NCBI GenBank assembly: GCA_022385805.1
Contig: MU277791.1
Span: 20,807 to 49,338, forward strand
Source: Pilatotrama ljubarskyi
Lineage: Eukaryota > Basidiomycota > Agaricomycetes > Polyporales > Polyporaceae
Direction of reading: 5' to 3'
DNA: 28,532 nt
The notes under the pieces are model-generated. The model worked only from the letters and a program-made list of their open reading frames with translations. It had not been told where the DNA came from and searched no databases. Positions 8,319 through 18,165 of this stretch are shown one piece after another. The position numbers were made by a program, and so were the translations under genes. How positions within the stretch are numbered: position 1 is the first letter of the stretch; every line of letters starts with the position of its first letter.

Positions 8319-11300
8319 ATGTCTCAGCTCTGCATAGGATGTGGCAAGAATTGGACCAGGATCAACCGTCATCAGGAAACCTGCAGGCCGTATCTCGCCC
8401 TCACCGGACCCAATGGCCTCAAAAAACGGGCAGCAGACGCACAGGAGGCCATCGAGGAGGAAGAACGTCGGCGGGAGGAGAAACGACGGGCGGAGGCTGC
8501 GCGGTTGAGGGAGCTCACCGAGGAAAGGGCAAGAGAAGAGGTGCGCTAACACTTGTGTTATGCGCAGAGGACGCGCCTTAGCTGATACTTCATGCGCAGG
8601 CTCTCAGAGAAGCTGCACGTCCTGTGGACATCCCGGTGCTCAGTCGTGCTGGGCGGCGGCGACGCGCACCGGCGTGGATTCGTGCGCAGGACATGGTGCC
8701 GACTTCCCTTGCAGGACTCCCAGAACATATCCCACGTCCTCAAACCCCGGCAGTACAACGCCCGCCTCCTCCAACGGTAGAAGACGCCCCAGATCTTGAG
8801 GAAGAGCTCAGAGATTCTACTCCTAGCGTCGATATCTCCCCCATCGAAAGCAAGCCCAATGCATTCGGTGTTTTCCGCCGCTACACGCAGATGCCCCAGC
8901 ACGACCCCGAGGAAGGCTTGAATATCGAGGCATTCAACGACATTCGTCCGCAGGACCACGAACCACGCGGTCATGAGCGAAGGGACCCTCTCAGACCCTT
9001 CGGCCTGACAGCAGCATCCTCCCTGTCCGACTACTTCGCACCGTTCATCAACGCATCCGTGTTCCGCCTCATGCGATGGTTCTACTCCGGCTCAGTCACA
9101 AAGTCGGCGGCCGAGCTTGACCGCCTTGTCACCGACGTCATCCTCGCAGAGGATTTTAATCCTCAGGACCTCCGGGGGTTCAGCGCCGCGCAAGAGCTCA
9201 AGCGGATGGACGAATGCACAGATGGATCAGAGGCTTTCCCGGCGACAGACGGCTGGAAGCGGGGCACTGTTGAGATACCGCTCCCTAAGGCGAAAGTGCA
9301 GCATGACTCGGAAGCCTCGGCCCCAACGCTCAAGGTTGACAACGTCTATTACCGGCCTTTTCTCGCCTCGATCAAAGCGGCTTACCAGGATCTGGTCGCG
9401 GGGCAATATCATTTCGTGCCATTCAAGCTCTTCTTCCGCGGTCAGCATCCCCCATCCCCCATCCATTTGAGAATAGTTCGCTGATTTTATCAACAGCGCC
9501 GCAATCCACACCTGCGCCAAGCACGGGCACCGCTCACGGGACACCCCCTCCGCCAGTGGAGCGCTTGTATTTGGAGGCGTACAACTCGGACGCGCTGATC
9601 AAGCTCAACGACGAAATACAGGAGAAAGCAAGAAACGATCGTGAGTCCAGAGATGACCCGGAAATGGAATATGCCGTCGCTCCAATCGCCCTCTACTCCG
9701 ATTCCACACATCTCACAAACTTCGGGGTCGCCTCGCTGTGGCCTGTCTACTACTGGATCGCTAGCCTCTCGAAGTACATCCGCGTGATGCCTACATCCTT
9801 CGCAGCCCATCACTTGGCATACATCCCCTCAGTAAGCCAGCAGTCCTATACACACTTGTGATTCACTCACGCGACAGTTACCTGCAGCTTCCGGACATCA
9901 TCCAGCAAGCCTACGAGCAGCAATACGGTTGCCCTCCAACTGCAGCAATCCTTCGCTTCTGCAAGAAGGAGCTCATCCAGCAGATCTGGCTCCTTCTTCT
10001 GGACGACGATTTCGTGACCGCTTATGTGCATGGCTTTGTCGTCGAGTGCGGAGACGGCATCAAGTGTCGACTCTTCCCTCGCATACTGACTTACTCCGCA
10101 GATTATCCTGAGAAGTAAGTGGATCGGTCAGACGATGTCATCAGCAGGCATGTCTCACGGTGATTCTCTAGGTGTCTCATCGCATGCATCAAGTTCCTCG
10201 GCCACTGTCCATGCCCGGACTGCCTCGTACAAAAATCCCAGATACACCTCATGGGGACCAAGAACGATATGGCTTTGCGGCACAGTAAGATACGCGAGGA
10301 CACCCCCTGGCTACGCGCAATGCTGTCACGTGTGCGAGGATGGATTTTCGGCCGGGGCTATGCACCTGAGGGCAAACACATTGAAGGAGTCCTCGGGGCC
10401 ACATCGACTTCCCCAAACCAGGTACGTCCCTTGACGAGCTGTTCCCTCTCATGTTTTGCCCCTAAAACATCCTTGTGGAGATTGTTAAGCCAATCTATGC
10501 ATCCTTCTTACATATTCCACAGCTATGTGAAGTCTAACTCGACTACTATCGCCTCATATTGACCCCAAGTTGATGCATTCTGGACAAGCCATTTCATGCT
10601 ATTGGCATCAATAGTTTCTTTCAGGAAGGCTCTGATTTAATTACAGAGTTTATACTATACATGTGCAAGGTGCTCCATGCTGCAATATGCAACGAAAGGC
10701 CGCTAGGTAGCAGCAGACCTGGCAGGTTGGACAAGTCTGAGGGGTCTGACTGAGAAAAGGTCAGACATGCCAGACACTCAGAGATTTGCGAAAGTACTGA
10801 TGCCTGAGGGCAAACACATTGAAGGAGTCCTCGGGGCCACATCGACTTCCCCAAACCAGGTACGTCCCTTGACGAGCTGTTCCCTCTGCTTCGTTGTGTC
10901 TTACCTGGCGCACGAATCATAGAGCGCGTTCTCACGGCGCCTCGGCCAGTTTGGCTTCGACATATATCGCACCCTCGTGCCGGACTTGATGCACGAGTTC
11001 GAGCTCGGAGTATGGAAGTCGACCGTCACACATCTCATACGGATACTCACGTCCATCGGCGCCTCCGCAGTCAATGAGCTGAATTCCAGGTACGACAGCT
11101 TCGCTTTTAGATGGTGTTAACACTCCTACAAGCTTACTTTCCGGCAGATTTGTGGAGGTTCCCACATTCGGGCGGGACACAATCCGACGCTTCAGTACAA
11201 ACATCGCTGGTCTGAAGAAAATGGCGGCGCGCGACTTCGAAGACATGATACAGGTACGTCATCCTGGTGTCGCACCGACCGTATGGCATTAACGTTCAAC

Positions 11301-13328
11301 ATAGTGCGCGATACCAGTATTCGAGGGGCTACTCCCCGCCGCCCATGACCGCATTGTGCGCCGGATGCTATTCAGGCTTGCTACCTGGCACGCCCTCGCA
11401 AAGCTCCGCCTCCATTCTGACACCACTCTCACACACCTCGAGAACATCACACGCGCGCTCGGCCAAGCGATGCGTGCATTCAAGTCGAAGGTATGCCCCG
11501 AATACGATACCCGAGAGCTAGACAAAGAGGTCGCTGCGCGGACTCGAAGACGTCTCAAGAAAAGAAAGGACACCAAGAACAACGCCAGTACTTCTCTACC
11601 CCAGCACACCGAGAGCGAGAACCACGATGGCGAGCGCGTTCAGAAGGAATTTAACCTGAATACGTACAAATTCCATCGGCTCGGCGATTATCCTTCCTCG
11701 ATTCGGCAGACAGGTACAATTGAAGGGACCTCGACGCAAACGGTGAGCATCTGGCCGAGGCTATTACAATGCGCTACACCTCGTCCATCAACACTGATCT
11801 CTTCACAGGGAGAGCTCGAACATCGGCGGTGCAAGCAGTTCTACGTGCGAACAAACAAGAACGCGACATTTGTATCCCAGATCGCGAAGCATCAACGCCG
11901 CGAGCGATTTGTCAATGATATACACCAGCGCATGCCCGGAGCGAAGGAGCCCGCCCGCAAGCACTCAGCAAGACGACTGTTCACGAGGAGCACGGTTGGG
12001 CCACTCCAGCTTGGGCCCGACGACTTCGAGCCTCTCGGTCCCACGTCCCCGCGCGACCACCACAGGATCTCAGATGACCAGCGCCACCACGTCGACATCA
12101 TGGGGTTTGTTCTGGAGAACAAGGACGATCCCGCTGTCGATGTGAGGCTACTATATCCTGTGCTGTGTAACTGCTCCGTCATTGACTGTGGTTTACAGGA
12201 CTTCGCTCGGAAACTCCGATGTCACGTAGTCGAGCGACTGCACGGGTTGAGCGATCCATCGCCTTCGCAAGCCGACACTCCGCACTACGTACCCTCCAAT
12301 CAAGACCTCGCGGCGCTGCGTATACGGCACAATCGCATGTACATTCACAAGCGCATGCTCGTCAACTACACCTCCTACGACATGCGCCGGCAGCAGGATT
12401 CAATCAACCCGAGCTCGCACAACGACGTCATGCTCCTCGCACCTGCAGGCAGCTCACATCCTCATCTGTACGCTCGAGTGCTCGGCATCTTCCACGTCAA
12501 TGCGTACCTCGCAGGCCAAGGCAACGAAGAGCCCACCCTTCTACATATTCTGTGGGTGCGCTGGTTCAATATCGACGAAACTGCGCCGTGGGGATTGGAC
12601 GCATGCGCGCTCCCCCGACTCGAATTCGCGCCGCTCGACGACGACCCATTCGGCTTCATCTCACCGGACCAGGTCCTTCGCTCTATCCATCTCATCCCCG
12701 CCTTCGCCCACGGCCGTTCGGACGTCGCGCTACCTGGGTACAGCCTTGCGCGCTCAGATAACGAAGAGGATGAGGACTGGAACTTCTACTATGTGGGGAT
12801 GTAAGTGCCCGGATGCCTCTGGTGCAGTCTGATGGTGCTCATGCTATGGTTATATCAAGCTTTTCGGACCGTGATATCTTCATGCGCTTCCTCGGCGGCG
12901 GTATTGGTCATCAACAGATATATTCCAGCGTATCCATGGCACATCAAAGCACCCAGGACTATGGAGAGGAGGATTTCGAAAGCAGTACACTCGCATCAGC
13001 GGCTCGCGAAGAAGATCTCAATGAGGACATGGGGTACCATGAGCCGGATGGTCCCGCAGGAATGGACTTGAGCTCAGATGACGAAGGCGCTGATGTGGTC
13101 GAACAGGAAGCAGAGGACGAAGCGGTCGACTTCGGCTATACACCATCCGATTCCGACTCGAGCTCCGACTCTGGGTCTGAGAAGGCCGGCGGCGAGGACG
13201 AACCAGCTGGTCGGCCGACATTAAGCATTGTGATACCGCCGAGACGCGGCACGGCGCGGCCTATCGAGGACCTTAGAGGCGAAGGAGACGACATGGAAGA
13301 TCTGTATTACGGGTTTGCTGCACCGTGA
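8319..13328 (+). CDS. Plavaka-type transposase, 11 exons, intact frame
   Basis: Exons are 8319-8540, 8600-9440, 9497-9831, 9888-10114, 10172-10421, 10923-11089, 11148-11253, 11305-11742, 11809-12141, 12199-12800 and 12860-13328. The lengths sum to 1,330 codons in one frame (1,329 aa). The N-terminus has a zinc finger, CIGCGKNWTRINRHQETC, then a charged helix. The catalytic core shows family blocks YSDSTHLTNFG, GHCPCPDC, LVPDLMHEFELGVWK, FVEVPTFGRDTIRRFS, AARDFEDMIQCAIPVFEGLLP and NYTSYDMRRQQDS. D423, D646 and E723 are likely RNase H-fold catalytic residues (inference). The C-terminus has DRDIFMRFLGGGIGHQ and an acidic Ser/Asp tail. Intron 5 (10422-10922) is swollen to 501 nt by an insertion. 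If that intron is still removed, the protein is complete. Confidence 0.88.
10365..10449 (+). repeat. 85-bp direct repeat, copy 1 (transposase exon 5 end and splice donor)
   Basis: The copy runs from CCTGAGGGCAAACAC to CTGTTCCCTCT and is identical to 10803-10887. It covers the last 57 nt of exon 5 and the first 28 nt of intron 5, including the GTACGT donor at 10422. The two copies flank 353 bp of unrelated, AT-richer DNA. Confidence 0.95.
10450..10802. mobile_element. 353-bp AT-rich insertion inside transposase intron 5
   Basis: The stretch is clearly AT-richer than the surrounding element and has no recognisable coding frame. It contains a small inverted repeat (GTCTGAC 10744-10750, GTCAGAC 10760-10766). 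It is bracketed by the 85-bp exact direct repeats, far too long for a normal target-site duplication. It may be a small non-autonomous element plus a local duplication, or filler DNA from a break-repair event. Which of these it is cannot be told from sequence alone. Confidence 0.5.
10803..10887 (+). repeat. 85-bp direct repeat, copy 2
   Basis: It is identical to 10365-10449. This copy leads straight into the rest of what looks like the original 63-nt intron (10860-10922, GTACGT to ATCATAG), so the original junction is the copy 2 side. The duplicated 57 nt of exon sequence now lies inside the enlarged intron. Confidence 0.95.
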
Positions 13329-13605
13329 CGTTGTACTAGAGTAGTATTGTTGTCTACTGTACTAGGTGCCAATGGGTTTCAGCTCGCACTGTGTTGTGTG
13401 GTAGACCATCGAACCGCGTAGTTGCCCCGCTACAACCATCATGCATTGTATATGCCCTCAAGCACTTGTAAAGTACATGTGGACATCGGTGCTTTGCAGC
13501 TGCGCGCAAGCAATTCTGCGCTCCCGCCCGACTTTGCAAGAGCTTGGTAGCGCTTCCAAATCAGGACCAGATTTGGAAGCGCTGAAAACCCTTGGGCGCC
13601 ATAAG
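13329..13605. other. Right internal end of the transposon with subterminal palindromes
   Basis: This is the transposase 3' flank. The main structure is a perfect inverted repeat: AGCGCTTCCAAATC (13549-13562) and its complement (13570-13583) around a 7-nt loop. It shares the AGCGCTT core with the left end. No gene is seen. Confidence 0.65.
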
Positions 13606-13619
13606 CGCTTTTGCCGATG
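13606..13619 (-). repeat. Right terminal inverted repeat of the Plavaka element
   Basis: CGCTTTTGCCGATG is the exact complement of 5547-5560. It is immediately followed by CTC (13620-13622), matching CTC at 5545-5547. This gives a 2-bp (CT) or 3-bp (CTC) target duplication, depending on whether C5547 belongs to the repeat or to the host. Confidence 0.85.
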
Positions 13620-14390
13620 CTCTTCTGCTGGGCACTTGAACAACGTCACACATTTTGCTGGTATTCGAGGTCTGTATCCATCTACATCATGTTAGCACTA
13701 TTCACTGAAGCGCTTCAAGGATGGATATTTGGACCATTCTTGAGCTCTGATCAGCCAAGTGCGCCATCTCGTTGGCAGCATCCGACTCCTCAACCGATGG
13801 CGACCGATTGTGACATACACGCCCGCTCCGAATCGCAGGATTACTTCCCGATGCCCGCTTCTGCCAGCATATATGGTACAGCACATCCCGGACATACCTC
13901 GAGATGTGGCCTGCATTGCCGTCCTAGTGCCATGTCCCCTTCGCCGCTCGCCACTCCTTCCTGCGCGACTCCGGACGGATCCACCATGTGTGGCTCTTGC
14001 ATGGGCGGGAGCGATTCAGGTGCAGAGCATCACATCGTCTCTGCAAAGGACCTGCAAGAAGTTCTGTTGCTTGTCATAACGCATCAAGTCCGACGACGGG
14101 GGAGTGTAAGCAAGCGTCAACGTGCTGTACGGCAGGCGCTCCTTCTCCGCTTTGGCCGGCGGCTGTTTGGTTCCGGCGCCGCCAACGGGTGCCCGGAGGG
14201 CCTGTCGCAGATGGGGCACACCCAAAACAATCGCATCAAAGCCATCCGACGATTCATACAACGCACGACCGAGGTGCACGCACATGGTTTCGCGGCCTCC
14301 AGCAATGAAGATGGTCGCCGATGGGAGCCCCTGACCACTGAGCTTGTCTCCGACGATGAATGCGACGGCGAAGAGTGGCACGACGTCTGA
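13620..14390 (+). pseudogene. M2 3' part: rest of exon 3 and exon 4, beyond the transposon
   Basis: Exon 3 resumes at 13620/13621 and ends at 13669, reading SSAGHLNNVTHFAGIRG, which aligns residue for residue with M1 (SSGGSLNRLASLPGMRG). A 50-nt intron (13670-13719) leads to exon 4 (13720-14390). Exon 4 carries the family C-terminus: HHIVSAKDLQEVLLLV, a basic block KRQRAVRQALLLRFGRRLFG, a second basic helix NRIKAIRRFIQR, and the acidic end CDGEEWHDV. The ATG at 13611 that opens a longer frame lies inside the transposon end and is not a real start. Without the insertion the gene would encode about 373 aa. As it stands it is split by 8.07 kb. Confidence 0.8.
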
Positions 14391-14869
14391 AAGCATTGTC
14401 TTCTCAGACGTTGTACCGTCGAAGTTCTTGACCCTGGTATGCCTTCCTGGTCTTCGTGTGATTCTACTGATGATCGCGCTCGCGCGGCTAATCTACATCC
14501 ATGCCTGATGTTTCTTCGCTATGCATATGCTCACGATGCTTCTTCATGCTATCTCTACCGCTATCTCACAGTGCAGTATGATATGTTCTCAGGCATCGCG
14601 CCGACTCTGTCTTTGTAGTTTCTAGCTATCTCTACTTATCCCCTGTGTTACTGTACGGTCCGTACCGGCACTCCCAGCGCATGGCCCAGTCATTCTGTGC
14701 GAGCTCCGAACGAGAAATGGGCTTCGAGTCGAACGGCTCCGGATTACGCATTACCTCAGTCTGTAGGATACATGCCCGCTACCTGGTATACGTTGACTTA
14801 CTGAGAATCGCTTTGTATCGCCAATGCGTGCTTCCAGGAGACCGACATCACTCCCATCATGTCGTGTTG

Positions 14870-15151
14870 CTAGATCAAACGAAGCATTGCTCCCCAGCTG
14901 AAGGAACCAGACGAAAGGTGCTTGTCGGACGTCAGTTGGGTCGCGTGCTGTGGGGCGCTAGCCGGCATCGTGAGCACATCGACCAATATAATAGATATGA
15001 TGGCAAAAGTTGCAAACTGCTGCGCGAGCCGCCGACCAGATGCTACGACAGCTGAAGTATAGGCATGCGCCCTGCCTTCCGCAACGTCCACAATGAGAGA
15101 TTGCGCGCGAGAGGTCACAGGATATGTGAGCGCGCAACAGCCCACTTTCAT
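14870..15151 (-). other. Possible coding fragment with a hydrophobic segment, unassigned
   Basis: This 93-codon minus-strand frame contains FATFAIISIILVDVL, a stretch long enough to cross a membrane, followed by a Ser/Thr-rich end. Codon use looks protein-like, and it could be the last exon of a gene running leftward. I do not recognise it, and no paralogue is visible in the other spacers. A chance frame is equally possible. Confidence 0.22.
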
Positions 15152-15347
15152 GCTACACTCACCAGAAGGGATTGCATACCAGTCGTTACATGGTCATACA
15201 CGAAGAACGTACCGCCGGGTATCCTGTGAGACGAAGTTGGTTCTCGTTCAGTCTAGGCCACTATACGTCGTTTGGCGCACTACAGGGCTGCATAGTAGGG
15301 AGTATGCTCACCGATTTCAGAGATCGCACGGCGAGAATAGGCTGCAG

Positions 15348-15399
15348 GTACGCACCGCTCCGCAAGCTTCTCATGATGCGCCCATGCTACATGAGGCTT
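15348..15399 (+). repeat. 52-bp conserved block shared with 24290-24341, copy 1
   Basis: The two copies match at 48 of 52 positions, while the flanks have diverged far more. Each is preceded by AG. Read on the plus strand in the frame starting GTA, three of the four differences are silent and the peptide is V(R/H)TAPQASHDAPMLHEA. That is suggestive of a short exon of an unknown gene, though a regulatory or transposon relic is also possible. Confidence 0.6.
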
Positions 15400-15784
15400 T
15401 CTTCCCATCCATCTCCCAGTTGCCTTTGACAAGCAACTGAGTCCACTCATGTGCACGCGGGATGACAATTCCAAGGATGGGGAAACTCGCCTTCGTGTCG
15501 GCGGCCTCGATGTCGCAAGCTGAACGCGAGTCATCGGGTTGTCATGCATGTGTGTGCCCTTCGGCTTTTATCCCTGCATCCCTCATGGGAATGGCAGCGT
15601 CTATGAATCCGGAACAAGGTAGAGCGTATGCGCGCCCTAATGACAGTGAACGCGAGAAGGGAGCATTCCCGTACGGTGCTTTGCCCAACCTCGTGCCCGT
15701 GGCAATCATTGCCTTGCGATCGCGTCAGTATATGCCGGACGCGCTGTGCGACATACTGACCACAGAGTAGGCGCTCTCAATGGT

Positions 15785-16111
15785 TCACCCGCGCGGACAG
15801 AGACACAGTAGCATCCGATTCAAAGGTGGCGTGCGGTGCATGCGCGCTGCTCGGGCGTTGGCTGGGACGCAAGTTCTTCTCCATAGTGTTGTGATCAACC
15901 TATCGAAGCAGGAGAAGGGGCAGGTCTGAACGGACCTGAAATGCTTCGCATCTTGTGCGCTTTTCAGTGTCGCGAATACCGCTGCGACGTCGAGTCGGAA
16001 TGCGACTTCTTCCGCATCACCCACCTCGAAAGTCTTGCAAGGGTCGGCGATAGACGATAGACACCCTTCACACACAGCGGTACAATCGACTTGGACGAAG
16101 CGGTGGTACAA
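15785..16111 (-). other. Possible coding fragment, cysteine-containing, unassigned
   Basis: This minus-strand frame reads VQVDCTAVCEGCLSSI early and AEEVAFRLDVAAVFATLK in the middle, with protein-like composition and a heptad-like Leu/Val/Ala pattern. No family is recognised. It lies 3' of K3 on the same strand, so it could be a separate small gene or an eroded relic. Confidence 0.2.
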
Positions 16112-16358
16112 TTCCCTGAGAGCGGTCAGGACACTTCTAATCGGTGCAAACGTCTTTCCAGACTCACCAGATCGATGTTAGTCGCTTCAGGCGGGTCCGA
16201 CCGTAAGAATACAGGTATACATGAGACAATCTACAGAACAATGGGACGATGCTTGCAAGACGGGATAAGGATAGCAGAGAGAAACGGGCGGGCACGCTGG
16301 TGGAGGTCAGGTAATATACGGGCTGCAGAGTCTCGAAGTACTCACTCTCAGAAGCTTG

Positions 16359-17677
16359 TCACCTCACGAACTTCTTCAGGTGGTATATGCCTTCCCATGC
16401 GACGGCGACGGTATTGTTGAACATCCGTTCAATGGCGGGTTCGGTCTTCGGGCCTAAGCGCCAGCGGTAGAGCGACTCGTTTAGGTCCGCGCGGATATGC
16501 TCCCACTTCTGCAGAAGCTGAGATGCCGTCGGACGAAGTTCTGGACGCTGTTGTAGCATCGGTTCGATCAGGGGAAGCAGGAACTGCGTGCTGTTGTATT
16601 TCTGTTGACGCGTCAGCTATGTGTGGTTCGGGGGGAGGACGAGGCTCACCTGCTCGAACTCCTTGAAGTATAGGTTACCCAGGGCGTAGATGTCGACCTT
16701 GAACGCATCGTAGGGGACGGTTTTCGACAACTCCGGTACTTCCTTGTCTCGTCCAACACGGCCCACAACATATGGCGGGGCGCCCGGTGGGAACCAGGAC
16801 GACAGTCCGAAGTCAACATAGTAGTACTTGATCGACCGACCAGCTCGAGGTAATGGCTTGATCTCGTACAGGGCATCGGACGTATACTCGCGCCGAACCG
16901 GATGATGACCGCCAGGATATAGTGGTGTGCCATCCATCATGATGTTCTCGATGGCAACGTCGCTGCTTGAACGTCAGTGCGGCGTAGGCAAAAGCTCTCA
17001 CGTCCGTACCGATGAGCTATGTTGTGTCTGTGAAGGAAGACGAGACCCTGGTGCGCGTCAGACGAGAACAAGTCGTATGCAGGCTTTGTGTTACCTCGAG
17101 GGTCTGATTCACAAACTCGACCAGATCACCGACCGTAGAGAACTGTGGGTCGTTGCATGGCCTCAGGTAGGGCATGACCATCAGGGATAGCCCGGGGTCG
17201 AACGGATCGCGCAATATCTGGTAGACGGGAACACAGCGGTTCTGAGGATCCTCCAAGGATGAGAGATACTGAGCGATGCGCGACTCTTGGGTATCATTCC
17301 TAAACTTCTTGATTGCTACGAGCCTATTGTCCTTCCGCCGCCTTGCGTCGATCACCTGGAAGTTCTACGTACGGATCCTGAGTGAGCGACTTCTCTCAAA
17401 AGCTCAGATTCGACCAACCCACAATCAACATAATCGAGTCTTCGCAGAATGTAGGCTCTAGGTTCGTTTCTTTCCACGAGGGCTTCCATTTTGGTGAGTA
17501 GCGCGGTCTCAGCAGGTAGCCTTGCTCATGGAGGTACGGTTGACGGTCTTGCCAAAAACGCTCGGAGGGGAGAAGATCATAGACGCCCTGATCCGTGAGG
17601 CGCGCAGCTCGCTTCACGCCATCTTCATCCAGGACGGCATGACTTGGCAAACGCTTCTGGTTCTCCAGCGTAGACAT
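16359..17677 (-). CDS. K3: kinase-like protein of tandem unit 3
   Basis: The exons are 17677-17423, 17364-17095, 17047-17010, 16962-16650 and 16601-16359 (255/270/38/313/243 nt; 372 aa). The first ~85 residues hold the family signature GYLLRPRYSPKWKPSW. The kinase core follows: VAIKK with Lys104, a hinge at VMPYLRPC, HRD at 187-189 split across the exon 3/4 junction, DVAIEN with Asn194, DFG at 238-240, and KVDIYALG for subdomain IX. The C-terminal ~60 residues end in WEGIYHLKKFVR. A glycine-rich loop is not evident, and the usual catalytic-loop lysine is Ala. Asp189, Asn194, DFG and Lys104 are all kept, so activity is plausible. It is divergent from M3 across 488 bp. This family is expanded in basidiomycetes; its substrates are not known to me. 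Confidence 0.92.
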
Positions 17678-18165
17678 AGACCGACAGCAAATGTGGAAGG
17701 AGGCACGGGAAACAGCGCATCATGCCTGCGGCTCAAGCTGGAGAATGCCTGTCCAACGTGGAGGCAACGTGGTTCCCGTAAGCGGCAACTACGTTCAGAG
17801 CGCTCGGAACGCACAGCGCCCATATATTCTAAGTACCAAGTTCCTTCACCAGCACAGCTCAGCTGGAATCCACCCGCCAGGTTCATGCGGTACAGATTCC
17901 GTGCGCATGCTTGATGGCCATGCACGGGACTATCATCATCGATGCATGCACCATACACGTTCCTAGGATCCCATGGAAGTCCGCTCTGCCAGTGGCAATC
18001 CGGTGCCGTCTCATATAACTACCAGATACCCCGTCTCGTCCGGCCGCTCATATTCTCACCCTCAGAATCCCGCATACCTCGCTCGAGCGACCGCACCACA
18101 CCCGGGTCTCCCAACCGTCTTTTGAGCACTATAACCATTTGCCTACTAGTCCCCGGGTTCCGGCG
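17678..18165. promoter_or_regulatory. Bidirectional K3/M3 promoter region
   Basis: The 488 bp between the two start codons contain the conserved double-ACGTG motif (17754-17796), two short CATATA-like runs (near 17820 and 18013), and pyrimidine-rich sequence before M3. A shared regulatory region is inferred from the fixed geometry in three units. Confidence 0.6.
17754..17796. promoter_or_regulatory. Conserved double-ACGTG promoter motif, unit 3
   Basis: CAACGTGG, then a second ACGTGG eleven bases later, then TTCCCGTAAGCGG and TACGTTC. The order and spacing match units 2, 4 and 5. It lies 77 bp from the K3 start. The GTAAG near its end is also found in units 4 and 5 and could be a splice donor in a plus-strand 5' untranslated exon. 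Confidence 0.65.

Larger units (their letters stand above)
5547..13619 (+). mobile_element. Plavaka-type DNA transposon, 8.07 kb, inserted in exon 3 of M2
   Basis: The element is bounded by a perfect 14-bp terminal inverted repeat, CATCGGCAAAAGCG (5547-5560 and 13606-13619). It carries two divergent genes 315 bp apart: a DUF6698-like gene (6007-8003, minus) and a Plavaka-type transposase (8319-13328, plus). Ends were fixed by reading frame. Removing the element and one copy of a 2-3 bp duplication (CT or CTC) restores a 79-nt M2 exon 3, the same length and phase as in M1. Both internal genes are open, the ends are intact and the target duplication is clean, so the insertion looks recent. Plavaka and the related KDZ transposons are known from basidiomycetes. 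A 2-3 bp duplication would resemble CACTA-type elements. Confidence 0.88.
14391..16358. other. Spacer between M2 and K3; no gene assigned, several coding-like stretches
   Basis: The spacer is 1,968 bp. It begins with the M2 3' flank. Points of interest are a minus-strand hydrophobic frame (14870-15151), a 52-bp block (15348-15399) nearly identical to one in the spacer before K5, a plus-strand frame at 15462-15770, and a minus-strand cysteine-containing frame at 15785-16111. None has a recognised domain or a splice pattern shared with the other spacers, so none is called as a gene. Confidence 0.5.

Noticed and set aside
12219..12761. Plus-strand frame of 180 codons inside the transposase
   Set aside because: It is an Arg/Ser-rich shadow of transposase exon 10 in another frame.
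5542..13623. 4-5 bp target duplication CTCT/GCTCT for the transposon
   Set aside because: Using it leaves exon 3 at 77 nt and out of phase. CT or CTC restores 79 nt and the M1-like reading.
13611..13695. ATG at 13611 as start of the M2 C-terminal gene
   Set aside because: The ATG lies in the transposon terminal repeat. The family alignment shows this is the right half of exon 3, followed by an intron and exon 4.
13670..13695. A 26-nt intron 3 in M2
   Set aside because: It is too short for a spliceosomal intron. The AG at 13718-13719 gives a 50-nt intron in the same phase.
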